A DNA stretch of 64,000 nucleotides from CANJBX01 sp035556735 (GTDB lineage: Bacteria; Pseudomonadota; Alphaproteobacteria; Rhizobiales; Xanthobacteraceae): the NCBI GenBank assembly GCA_035556735.1, contig DATMFF010000012.1, positions 1 through 64,000 of the forward strand. The letters are read 5' to 3'. Made by a program: the position numbers and the translations under genes. Below, piece by piece: positions 56,627-64,000 of the stretch (positions are counted from its first letter, which is position 1; the number at the start of each line of letters is the position of its first letter). The notes beneath the pieces were generated by a model, which made no database searches, was not told where the DNA came from, and saw only the letters and a list, made by a program, of their open reading frames with translations.

Positions 56627-57661
56627 TTATGCCGCTTTCTTCTTGGCCTGGATCAGCTTGCGGTTGATCAGCGACTCCGCGATCTGGATTGCGTTGAGCG
56701 CCGCGCCCTTGCGCAAGTTGTCGGAGACGCACCAGAACGCGAGCCCATGCTCCACGGTCGCGTCCTCGCGGATGCGGCTGATGTAGGTCGCGTCCTCGCC
56801 GGCACATTCGTAAGGCGTGACGTAGCCACCCGGCTCCTGCTTGTCGATGACGAGGCAACCCGGCGCGTTGCGCAGGATGTCGCGCGCCTCGTCCGGCGTG
56901 ATCGGCTGCTCGAACTCGACGTTGACCGCTTCCGAGTGGCCGATGAACACCGGGACACGCACGCAGGTGGCGGTCAGCTTGATCTTCGGGTCGAGGATCT
57001 TCTTGGTCTCGACCATCATCTTCCATTCTTCTTTCGTGTACCCGTCCTCCATGAACACGTCGATGTGCGGGATCACGTTGAAGGCGATGCGCTTGGGAAA
57101 TTTCTTCTCGACGATCTCGCTTGCGGTGTAGACCGCCTTGGTCTGCGCGAAGAGCTCGTCCATGGCGTCCTTGCCGGCGCCGGACACGGACTGATAGGTC
57201 GCGACCACGACGCGCTTGATCTTGGCGCGGTCGTGCAGCGGCTTGAGCGCAACGACGAGCTGCGCGGTCGAGCAGTTCGGGTTGGCGATGATGCCCTTCT
57301 TGCGGAAACCGTCCACGGCGTCGGCATTGACCTCCGGCACCACGAGCGGGACGTCGGCGTCGTAGCGCCAGCACGAGGAATTATCGATCACGACCGCGCC
57401 CTGCGCCGCGATCTTCGGCGACCAGTCCTTCGACACGGCGGAGCCGGCCGACATCAGGCAGATGTCGACGTCGGAGAAATCGAAGTGCTCGAGTGCTTTG
57501 GCTTTGAGCGTCTTGTCGCCGTAGGAGATGTCCTGACCGATGCTCCTGCGCGAGGCGAGCGCAACGACCTCGTCGGCGGGGAATGTCCGCTCGGCGAGGA
57601 TGTCGAGCATCTCGCGCCCGACGTTGCCCGTCGCGCCGACGACGGCGACCTTGTAACCCAT
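56627..57661 (-). CDS. asd: Aspartate-semialdehyde dehydrogenase
   Basis: 344 residues; NADPH reduction of aspartyl phosphate in the lysine, threonine and methionine pathway. AVVGATGNVGREML at 5-18, catalytic Cys in NPNCSTAQLV near 130, SGAGKDAMDEL near 165 and a catalytic His near RVPVFIGHSE. With dapF in this window it supplies diaminopimelate. Start ATG 57661. Confidence 0.97.
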   Translation of the reverse strand: MGYKVAVVGATGNVGREMLDILAERTFPADEVVALASRRSIGQDISYGDKTLKAKALEHFDFSDVDICLMSAGSAVSKDWSPKIAAQGAVVIDNSSCWRYDADVPLVVPEVNADAVDGFRKKGIIANPNCSTAQLVVALKPLHDRAKIKRVVVATYQSVSGAGKDAMDELFAQTKAVYTASEIVEKKFPKRIAFNVIPHIDVFMEDGYTKEEWKMMVETKKILDPKIKLTATCVRVPVFIGHSEAVNVEFEQPITPDEARDILRNAPGCLVIDKQEPGGYVTPYECAGEDATYISRIREDATVEHGLAFWCVSDNLRKGAALNAIQIAESLINRKLIQAKKKAA

Positions 57662-57751
57662 CGTTTACTCTCCAGCCAAAAAACGCCCGGTGCCAGCCGC
57701 AGCCGAAACCCAGGCGGAAGCTTCTAAGCATGAAAGTGCGGCAATTCAACG

Positions 57752-58618
57752 TTGGCACGCGTTCCGGCCCTGCAGGCCGCCGCGCACCGACCGCGGATCG
57801 TCCGCCCCATCGTCATTCAGGCGCGATCACGCGCGGTGCCCGGGACAATCGCCTTGTCGGCCTCTTTACGCGTCCATGGCCGTGAAATCGGGGCTGTCGC
57901 CCTTCGGATGGCCGCTTATTTCGGCGCCCTGGCCCTGATTGCCTGGATTGCTGTCCGCTTGTGGCCGGAGCCGGAGGGCGCCGCCCCCGCCACCGAAGCC
58001 AGGCAATGGTGGGTCGAGGTGGAACGCCCGCAGCCGGCCTTTGCGATCGCGTTTCCGGACATGCCCGGGGCCGTTCCGGCCCACCGTATCCTGCGCGATC
58101 CCGTGGGCGGCGGTCGCAGGGACATCCTCACCGCCGAGGGGGAGGGATGGACGGCGCAGGTTGAACTGCTCCGGCCCGGGCGTGGACTGATGACCACGGC
58201 GGCGCCCGCCGTCGAGATCGCACAGCGCGCGGCCGAGACCGGGGCTGTCGAGGCGGTGGCCTCCGCTCCGGCGGTGGATACGCGGTTCGGCAAGGTGGAC
58301 CTGGTCGATTTCGCCCGAGTGGAGGATGGGCGCCGGCACGGCTGCCTCGGCTTCGTGCGGCGGGTGCCGGAGGTGGACCTAGAGCTCAGCGGCTGGGTCT
58401 GCCACGCCAGCCGGGGAATGGTAGCGCGCACCGCCGTGGTCTGTGCGCTCGATCGGCTCACGCTGCTTTCCGCAGGCGGCGATGCGCGGCTCGCACAGTT
58501 TTTTGCCCATGCCGAGCTCAAGGACGAGATCTGCAAGCGTCTGCGGCCGCTCGCCCGACGCTCCGCGGATTGGATCGATCGGGGGCAGGCGGTCAGGCTG
58601 CGCGGAACGACGCGCTGA
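57752..58618 (+). CDS. Membrane-anchored protein of unknown function
   Basis: 288 residues from TTG 57752, or 236 from ATG 57908. One membrane segment AAYFGALALIAWIAVRL, preceded in the longer form by HGREIGAVALR, which resembles the N termini of related Rhizobiales proteins and argues for the longer start. The outer part has FAIAFPDMPGAVP and Cys residues in RRHGCLGFVRR, GWVCHAS and VVCALDR. No family recognised. Divergent from asd. Confidence 0.65.
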   Translation: MARVPALQAAAHRPRIVRPIVIQARSRAVPGTIALSASLRVHGREIGAVALRMAAYFGALALIAWIAVRLWPEPEGAAPATEARQWWVEVERPQPAFAIAFPDMPGAVPAHRILRDPVGGGRRDILTAEGEGWTAQVELLRPGRGLMTTAAPAVEIAQRAAETGAVEAVASAPAVDTRFGKVDLVDFARVEDGRRHGCLGFVRRVPEVDLELSGWVCHASRGMVARTAVVCALDRLTLLSAGGDARLAQFFAHAELKDEICKRLRPLARRSADWIDRGQAVRLRGTTR

Positions 58619-58744
58619 CCGCGCAACGGCGATCTGCGCAATCGCGCGCCAAGCACGAACTATTTGTTGATGCCGATCATTTTTAATCTGGACCCGATTG
58701 CATTAGACTTGCGTTGACATGGCGGCGAATGACATGAGGAAGCG

Positions 58745-59122
58745 ATGACACACATCAAGATCACGGCCATGACCGCGCTGACGGGCCTCGCTTTGGGCCT
58801 TGTCCTGGCGGTGTCGGGCACGGCGGACGCCGCCCCGCGCCGTACGACCACGATCTACTACGGGTCGGAGGCGCGCGACGTGCAGGCTCGCACATCCCGT
58901 GCCCAGGCGCGCACGCAGGCCCGCCAGCCGACCCGCCTGACGGTGCGCCGGCGCTCCTTCCTCGATGCCGGCACCGAGACACTGCAGCGGGACCAGCACT
59001 ACACCGACTACTCGCACCCGCCGGGCTACACGCCTTACTTCGACCGCAACGATCCCACGATGAGCTTCAGCCGCATGCCGCTGCCCGATCCGTGGGATAT
59101 CCCGGGCTGGCCGAAGTACTGA
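58745..59122 (+). CDS. Small exported protein of unknown function
   Basis: 125 residues. Signal peptide around MTALTGLALGLVLAVSGTADAA, an Arg/Thr/Gln-rich stretch (ARTSRAQARTQARQPTR), then a Pro/Tyr-rich C terminus with YSHPPGYTPYFDRNDP. No family recognised. ATG 58745 is preceded by GAGGAAGCG. It has its own terminator and an AT-richer region upstream (58670-58710) that may hold the promoter. Confidence 0.75.
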   Translation: MTHIKITAMTALTGLALGLVLAVSGTADAAPRRTTTIYYGSEARDVQARTSRAQARTQARQPTRLTVRRRSFLDAGTETLQRDQHYTDYSHPPGYTPYFDRNDPTMSFSRMPLPDPWDIPGWPKY

Positions 59123-59141
59123 GGCCAATTCGCCTGATGAC

Positions 59142-59170
59142 GATGCCCGGCTCTGCCGGGCATCTTTTTT
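59142..59170 (+). terminator. Terminator after the small exported protein
   Basis: GATGCCCGG (59142-59150), loop CTCTG, CCGGGCATC (59156-59164), then TTTTTT. It begins 20 bases after the stop on the plus strand; the T tract points to plus-strand use only. Confidence 0.92.
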
Positions 59171-59183
59171 GCGCCATGCCGTA

Positions 59184-60275
59184 TCACGCCGCCCGCGGAT
59201 CCTGTGTCCGGTCGAATGCGGCCCACACGCCCTCGTCGCCGTCCCAGCTTCCGCGGCTGGCACCCTTGGAATATTCGGTGGCGCGCTGCTCGAAGAAGTT
59301 GGCGTGCTCGACGCCGTTGAGGATCTCGAGCAGCCACGGCAGCGGGTGCGCCTTGAGCTGACGGTAGCCGCTCTCCCGCGGTTCGAAATAGCCGAACACG
59401 GTCGGCAGCCGGAGCTGGGTGAGCCGCCAGTCGGCGACATAGCGCACATAGGCGTGGATCTCCTCGGCGCGCATGCCGTCGATGTCTCCGAGCGAGAAGG
59501 CGAGGTCGACGAAGCGCTCCTCCAGGTCCACCATCGTCTTTGCCACCTCGACGATGTCGTCGCGCACCGCCGGAGTGACCGCGCCGGTCTCCCGATGCCA
59601 TTCATGAAACAGGCGGATGATTCCCTCGCAGTGCAAGCTCTCGTCGCGCACCGACCAGCTCACGATCTGGCCCATGCCGTTCATCTTGTTGTGGCGCGGG
59701 AAGTTGAGCAGCATCGCGAAGCTCGCGAACAGCGACATGCCCTCGGTGAAGGCGCCGAACATGGCCAGCGTGCGCGCCACGTCGGCAACGGTGCCGGTGC
59801 CGAAGGTGTGCATGTAGTCGGCCTTGGCGCGCATCTCGCCGTAGTCGCGGAACGCCTCGAACTCGGTCTTGGGCATGCCCAGCGTCTTGAGCAGCAGCGC
59901 GTAGGCGTCGATGTGGACCGTTTCCATGTTGGTGAAGGCGGCCATCATCATCTGCACCGCCAGCGGCTGAAAGATCGGAATGTACCGCTTGAGGTAGTTG
60001 TCGCCGACTTCGACGTCCGATTGGGTGAAGAAACGGAAGATTTGCGTGAGCAGGTTGCGCTCCGCGTCGCTGACGCGGTTCGAGGTCCAGTCCTTGATGT
60101 CGCCGCCGAGCGGAACCTCCTCGCCCATCCAGTGGGTCTGCTGCTGGCGCTTCCAGAAGTCGTAGGCCCAGCCGTAGCGGTCGACGTCATAGGTGCCCGC
60201 GGAATCGAGCAGGCCGACGCGTCCCTGATTGATCAGGCTGCGCGGATCGAGGTGTCCGAGACCGGTCACTGACAT
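59184..60275 (-). CDS. nrdB: Class Ia ribonucleotide reductase beta subunit
   Basis: Houses the diiron-tyrosyl radical cofactor. 363 residues from ATG 60275, with GAGGAG eight bases upstream. The METVHIDAY segment supplies the Glu, His and radical Tyr (equivalent to E. coli E115, H118, Y122), and VRDESLHCEGI supplies further metal ligands. The start lies inside the last codons of nrdA (10-base overlap), so the subunits are translationally coupled. No ATP-cone is fused to it. Confidence 0.96.
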   Translation of the reverse strand: MSVTGLGHLDPRSLINQGRVGLLDSAGTYDVDRYGWAYDFWKRQQQTHWMGEEVPLGGDIKDWTSNRVSDAERNLLTQIFRFFTQSDVEVGDNYLKRYIPIFQPLAVQMMMAAFTNMETVHIDAYALLLKTLGMPKTEFEAFRDYGEMRAKADYMHTFGTGTVADVARTLAMFGAFTEGMSLFASFAMLLNFPRHNKMNGMGQIVSWSVRDESLHCEGIIRLFHEWHRETGAVTPAVRDDIVEVAKTMVDLEERFVDLAFSLGDIDGMRAEEIHAYVRYVADWRLTQLRLPTVFGYFEPRESGYRQLKAHPLPWLLEILNGVEHANFFEQRATEYSKGASRGSWDGDEGVWAAFDRTQDPRAA

Positions 60276-62194
60276 GCGAGGCACTCCTCGTAGTCGGTGC
60301 GCTCCGGCTCATTCGACACTTGCGCCCGTTGTGCGACCTCGCCGGCGAAGGCCGCGCGCTGCACGGATTTGGAGCGGCAGTAGTAGAGGCTCTTGATGCC
60401 GCGCTTGAACGCCGTCCAGTGCAGCATGTGCAGGTCCCACTTGTCGATGTCCGCCGGCAGGTAGAGATTGATCGACTGGCTCTGGCAGATGAACGGCGTA
60501 CGGTCGGCTGCGAGGTCGATCACCCAGCGCTGGTCGATCTCGAAGGCGGTGCGGAAGACGGCCTTGTCGTGGTCGGACAGGCCGTCGAGGTGCTGCACCG
60601 AGCCCTCGTGGGCGATGATCGACTGCCAGGTCTCCGCGGTGTTGAGGCCGGCGCGCTCCAGCACGGCCGCAAGATGCGGATTGCGCACGGCGAAGGCGCC
60701 CGACAGCGTCTTGTGGGTGTAGATGTTGGCGGGGGTCGGCTCGACGCAGGCGCTCGTGCCGCCGCAGATGATGCTGATCGAGGCGGTCGGCGCGATCGCG
60801 AGCTTGTGGCTGAAGCGGGCAGCAACGCCGCGCTCGAGCGCGTCCGGACAGGGCCCGCGCTCCTTGGCCAGCGCCACCGAGGCGGCGTCGGCGTCGCGGC
60901 GGATCTTGCGGAAGATCTTGAGGTTCCACGACTTGGCGAGCGCGCTCTCGAACGGGATGCCGTTGGCCTGCAGGAACGAGTGGAAGCCCATGACGCCGAG
61001 CCCGACCGAGCGCTCGCGCAGCGCCGAGTAACGCGCCCGCGCCATGCTGTCGGGCGCGACAGCGATGAAGTGCGTGAGCACGTTATCGAGCATGCGCATG
61101 ACGTCCTCGACGAAGCCGGGTGCGTCGCTCCACTGCTCCCAGGTCGCGATGTTGAGCGAGGCGAGGCAGCACACCGCGGTGCGGTCCTCGTCGCGATGGT
61201 CGCGGCCGGTCGGCAGCGTGATCTCGCTGCACAGGTTGGAGGTCGAGACCTTGAGGCCGAGCTCGCGCTGGTGCTTGGGCAGGGCGCGGTTCACCGTGTC
61301 GATGAACAACAGGTACGGCTCGCCGGTCTGCAGCCGCGTCTCCAGGATGCGCTGCCACAGCGTGCGCGCCGAGACTTCGCGCAGCGGCTCGCCGGTCTTG
61401 GGGCTGCGCAGCGCGAACATGGCGTTGCGGCGCACCGCCTCCATGAACTCGTCGGTGACGTTGATGCCGTGGTGCAGGTTGAGGCCCTTGCGGTTGAAGT
61501 CGCCGGACGCCTTGCGGATCTCCAGGAACTCCTCGATCTCGGGATGGTGGATGTCCAGATACACCGCGGCCGAGCCGCGCCGTAGCGAGCCTTGGCTGAT
61601 CGCCAGCGTGAGCCCGTCCATCACGTGGATGAACGGAATGATGCCGGACGTCTCGCCGGAACCTTTCACCGCTTCGCCGATCGATCGCACCTTGCCCCAG
61701 TAGGTTCCGATGCCGCCGCCGTTGGAGGCGAGCCAGACGTTCTCGTTCCAGGTCTCGACGATGCCGGTGAGCGAATCCGGTACCGAGTTGAGGAAGCACG
61801 AGATCGGCAGGCCGCGCGTGGTGCCGCCGTTGGAGAGGATGGGCGTCGCCGGCATGAACCACAGCCGTGACATGGCGTCGTAGAGGCGCTGCGCGTGGTC
61901 GCGGTCGTCGGCGAAGGCGCAGGCGACGCGCGCGAACATGATCTGGTAAGTCTCGCCGGGCAAAAGGTAACGGTCGCGCAGCGTCGCCCTGCCGAAGTCG
62001 GTGAGCAGCGCGTCACGCCCGGGGTCGATCGCAAGATCGTCCGCGCGCGGGGCGCGCGCGAGCGGCGCCGGCAAGGGCGCGGGACGCACCGCTTCGGCGG
62101 AAGCGGGGGGTGGCGCGGTGCGCGGCGATGCGGGCCGCGGCACAGCGGGAACGAGATGACCGTGGCGGTCGAAGTCGAAGGCGAGCGCAGGCAT
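60266..62194 (-). CDS. nrdA: Class Ia ribonucleotide reductase alpha subunit
   Basis: Reduces ribonucleoside diphosphates. About 642 residues from ATG 62194. After a Pro/Ala-rich N-terminal stretch of about 55 residues the catalytic domain starts (LLTDFGRATLRDRYLL). Active-site residues: Cys in GLPISCFLNS, the radical Cys with Asn and Glu in SNLCSEI, the second disulfide Cys in AVCCLASLN, and the C-terminal reductant pair YEECLACQ. The allosteric ATP-cone found at the N terminus of many NrdA proteins is absent. An in-frame ATG at 62314 lies at the riboswitch boundary and is less likely. Expression is predicted to be B12-repressed. Confidence 0.95.
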   Translation of the reverse strand: MPALAFDFDRHGHLVPAVPRPASPRTAPPPASAEAVRPAPLPAPLARAPRADDLAIDPGRDALLTDFGRATLRDRYLLPGETYQIMFARVACAFADDRDHAQRLYDAMSRLWFMPATPILSNGGTTRGLPISCFLNSVPDSLTGIVETWNENVWLASNGGGIGTYWGKVRSIGEAVKGSGETSGIIPFIHVMDGLTLAISQGSLRRGSAAVYLDIHHPEIEEFLEIRKASGDFNRKGLNLHHGINVTDEFMEAVRRNAMFALRSPKTGEPLREVSARTLWQRILETRLQTGEPYLLFIDTVNRALPKHQRELGLKVSTSNLCSEITLPTGRDHRDEDRTAVCCLASLNIATWEQWSDAPGFVEDVMRMLDNVLTHFIAVAPDSMARARYSALRERSVGLGVMGFHSFLQANGIPFESALAKSWNLKIFRKIRRDADAASVALAKERGPCPDALERGVAARFSHKLAIAPTASISIICGGTSACVEPTPANIYTHKTLSGAFAVRNPHLAAVLERAGLNTAETWQSIIAHEGSVQHLDGLSDHDKAVFRTAFEIDQRWVIDLAADRTPFICQSQSINLYLPADIDKWDLHMLHWTAFKRGIKSLYYCRSKSVQRAAFAGEVAQRAQVSNEPERTDYEECLACQ

Positions 62195-62688
62195 CGGCAA
62201 TAACCCCGTGCTGATGTTGGGGCGGATTGCCGGACGGATGCGATGCAGGGGAAGGGCGGCGCACGGCCACCTGCTGCAAGGCTCCACCGGTGCACCCCGC
62301 CCGAAGGACGACACAACCGATCACGGCAGGTCTCCTGGCTCGCGGAGTGTTGGCGGCTCGGCCTTCCCGGCGCGCCGGGCGCGGTCACGATAGACCGTGC
62401 CTTCTGCGCCAGTGGCTTGAACGTGAACCGCCGCTCACCGCTTACAGTTGCGGGGGCAGCCCCGGTTTTGCACCGGGTTCCCTCTTAGCTCCCGGCGGGA
62501 CATCGGGAGACCGTGATCGCCAACATCTAGCGCTCCGATTCGGGATAGCGTCAAGAGATGGTGGGGCGGCGAGTTCGTCGGCCTCGCGGACCCGCGAGGT
62601 GCTCATCTCCGGAAAGTCGAGCACCTTGCTGGGCGCCGTGTGCGGCACGAGCCACGCCGCGGCCCACGGGGTTGCCGTCAAGCCGAGG
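62195..62688. other. Upstream region of nrdA: riboswitch plus flanks
   Basis: About 494 bases without a gene. 62195-62317 is the linker between riboswitch and nrdA start, GC-rich with possible pairing but no T-tract terminator. 62318-62520 is the riboswitch. 62521-62688 must hold the nrdA promoter and the end of the SnoaL-like gene's downstream region; nothing else stands out. Confidence 0.6.
62318..62520 (-). promoter_or_regulatory. Cobalamin (adenosylcobalamin) riboswitch upstream of nrdAB
   Basis: On the minus strand the conserved B12-box core is complete: GAGGGAACCCGGTGCAAAAC, then CCGGGGCTGCCCCCGCAACT with GTAAGCGG, and near the 3' end GCCAGGAGACCTGCC. The closing P1 helix is CGATCACGG (62519-62511) with CCGTGATCG (62327-62319), nine perfect pairs. 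It ends about 124 bases before the nrdA start. Family knowledge: these RNAs switch off genes when adenosylcobalamin binds, by premature termination or by hiding the ribosome site; I saw no clear terminator here, so control of translation is more likely. Confidence 0.95.
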
Positions 62689-63120
62689 TCAGGCCGCGAG
62701 GTCGCGGGCCGCAAGCTGAGCCAGCAGGCCGCGTTCGTCGACTTGGAGCCAGGTTTCGGCGATGCGGCCGTCCTGCATGCGGTAGAAGGCAGTGCCAGTG
62801 AAGGAGACGCGCCTGCCGGTCGGATCCACTCCGGCGAACGGGCCGGTGTGATCGACGTCGACGCGCCAGCGAACGGCAACCGTGGTGTGGTCCGCGACGA
62901 GCGACTGGATCTCGAACGTCATGTTCGAGAAGCTCGATCCGAAAGTCACGAACCACTGCTTATACTGCTCACGGCTGGCCGGGCTCCCGCCGGGAAAGCC
63001 GTGCGTCACGATGGCCTGGTGCACCGTATCGTCGATTACAGACAGATTTCCCGAGTGCGTGCCGTTGAGGAAATGCGTGACGGTGGCGATGTTGGTCTTG
63101 ATGAGGGTATCGACGGTCAT
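62689..63120 (-). CDS. SnoaL-like/ester cyclase family protein
   Basis: 143 residues from ATG 63120 (MTVDTLIKTN). NTF2-like fold of the SnoaL-type ester cyclases: NGTHSGNLSVIDDTVH, FPGGSPASREQYKQWF, VAVRWRVDVDHTGPFAGVDPTGR (shown in part of the domain) and DGRIAETWLQVDERGLLAQL. Function unknown; such proteins bind or isomerise small polyketide-like or other molecules. Same strand as the MBL gene 59 bases upstream. Confidence 0.85.
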   Translation of the reverse strand: MTVDTLIKTNIATVTHFLNGTHSGNLSVIDDTVHQAIVTHGFPGGSPASREQYKQWFVTFGSSFSNMTFEIQSLVADHTTVAVRWRVDVDHTGPFAGVDPTGRRVSFTGTAFYRMQDGRIAETWLQVDERGLLAQLAARDLAA

Positions 63121-63179
63121 GTGCTGATCCTGTCTTGGTGTCTGATGTTGGTTTGCTGGGATGGCGCCAAGGCGTGCGG

Positions 63180-63995
63180 TCAGGCCGCCGTGGGGGCGCG
63201 GCACTCGGAGATCAATCGTTCGATCTCCTCACGGCTGGGACCATCGACTGGCCCGGCGCGGTATGCGGCGGTGAGGTGCCCGACCAGACGGCGCTGCACG
63301 TTCTCCGCCGCGGCCGGAAGATGACCGCAGATGAGTGCCGTCGGTGCGAGGCGCTCGACGGCCGAGAGTGAGCGGGCGAAGCAGCCGCGATCCAACTGCT
63401 GCAGCCAGGGTGCATCGATCGCAGACCAGCCGATCATCCCGTCGCGCAGGATGTCATCCGCGATCGCACCGGCACTCTCCGCGGGCGCCGGCAACAGTGC
63501 GCCGAACGCGTCGGCGGCGAACAGAACGCGTGAGCGTGTATCGAAGAAGCCCATGGTCTCGGGCGCGTCGTAGTAGGGTGGCCGGAGCGGGACGAGCTCC
63601 CGATCGCCGAGCTCCAGCCTGCTTCCGGGATCGAGCAGGCGCGCGCGGTCGGTCGGCAGTCCGGCGAGCATCATCTTGCCCATGCCGAGGAAGTTCGTGA
63701 CCACCCGCGCGCTCGGTGCCCGTTCGAGAACGCTGATGAGATTGCCGACGTGGTCCGCATCGAGGTGGCTGAGCCAGATCCAGCGGATGTCGTCGATGTC
63801 GACGATGCTGCCTAGCGCCTCGAGGAACGGCTCATGCAGGACCGCAAGCCCGGTGTCGATCAGGACCGGCTCCTTGCCCTTGATGACGAAGGCGTTGACC
63901 GGAAGCACCCCGTGGCCGGGGACCGGCAGATAGGAACTGATCTCCACGAGGTCGGCCGTGACCTCGCGATTGCCGAGAAGTGTTGGTGTTTCCAT
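63180..63995 (-). CDS. Metallo-beta-lactamase-fold protein, flavodiiron-like
   Basis: 271 residues, start ATG 63995 near the window edge. The N-terminal half has VNAFVIKGKEPVLIDTG and the metal motif SHLDADHVGN near 77, as in the ODP domain of flavodiiron-type MBL proteins; later FDTRSRVLFAADAFGA and ALICGHLP. No flavodoxin domain is attached. A possible redox or hydrolase role; substrate unknown. An upstream start beyond the window cannot be excluded. Confidence 0.85.
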   Translation of the reverse strand: METPTLLGNREVTADLVEISSYLPVPGHGVLPVNAFVIKGKEPVLIDTGLAVLHEPFLEALGSIVDIDDIRWIWLSHLDADHVGNLISVLERAPSARVVTNFLGMGKMMLAGLPTDRARLLDPGSRLELGDRELVPLRPPYYDAPETMGFFDTRSRVLFAADAFGALLPAPAESAGAIADDILRDGMIGWSAIDAPWLQQLDRGCFARSLSAVERLAPTALICGHLPAAAENVQRRLVGHLTAAYRAGPVDGPSREEIERLISECRAPTAA

Positions 63996-64000
63996 GGAAG

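Noticed and set aside
62195..62314. Upstream ATG 62314 as the nrdA start
   Set aside because: It abuts the 3' end of the riboswitch and adds 40 residues with no family similarity; ATG 62194 is closer to typical alphaproteobacterial NrdA starts.

Overview
The window reads as a GC-rich alphaproteobacterial chromosome, most likely order Hyphomicrobiales (Rhizobiales) in the Bradyrhizobiaceae/Xanthobacteraceae range. The grounds are gene order (sucCD-sucAB-lpd; xerC/priA next to atpHAGDC; ctpA-deacetylase-rppH; proA-nadD-rsfS-rlmH; dapF-mtaB-ftsY beside ffh-rpsP-rimM-trmD-rplS-leuC), IalB, Flp pilins and GC-rich third codon positions. The species call is inference. I see no rRNA, tRNA, CRISPR array, insertion sequence or prophage; this is a housekeeping backbone with small accessory insertions.

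Layout. 1-10.4 kb: TCA-cycle genes sucC (5' end cut off), sucD, sucA, sucB, lpdA and a short-chain dehydrogenase; an unusual formyltransferase/beta-propeller fusion sits between sucD and sucA. 10.5-18.0 kb: two small membrane proteins, divergent xerC and priA separated by a long inverted repeat, and three unrelated exporters (EamA, MFS, SugE/Gdx) on the minus strand. 18.0-23.6 kb: a 560-base gene-poor stretch, then the F1 ATP synthase operon atpHAGDC closed by a strong terminator. 23.7-31.6 kb: a minus-strand run proA, nadD, rsfS, rlmH, envC-like, ctpA, divergent polysaccharide deacetylase, rppH (proline and NAD synthesis, ribosome maturation, envelope and septal processing, mRNA decapping). 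rsfS appears to use a non-standard start codon.

31.7-41.3 kb: two orphan Flp pilins, small proteins (DUF952, CWC zinc-knuckle), rlmN, ialB, yciB, ftsY, an RluA-type pseudouridine synthase, MaoC, mtaB and dapF. 41.5-44.7 kb: a secreted GyrI-like/SIMPL pair, a frameshifted isoprenylcysteine methyltransferase-like gene and a metallo-hydrolase. 44.9-50.9 kb: ffh, rpsP, rimM, trmD, rplS, an isochorismatase-fold protein without the usual catalytic cysteine, and leuC with a promoter and a possible leaderless upstream peptide. 50.9-57.7 kb: a zincin, metallo-hydrolase, leuD, CitE-like lyase, DUF429, beta-carbonic anhydrase and asd.

57.7-64 kb: two exported or membrane-anchored proteins of unknown function, then class Ia ribonucleotide reductase nrdA-nrdB on the minus strand preceded by a clear cobalamin (B12) riboswitch, followed by a SnoaL-like protein and a metallo-beta-lactamase-fold protein. 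The riboswitch suggests that the B12-independent reductase is turned off when B12 is available, which predicts a B12-dependent class II enzyme (nrdJ) elsewhere in the genome. This is the clearest regulatory system in the window.
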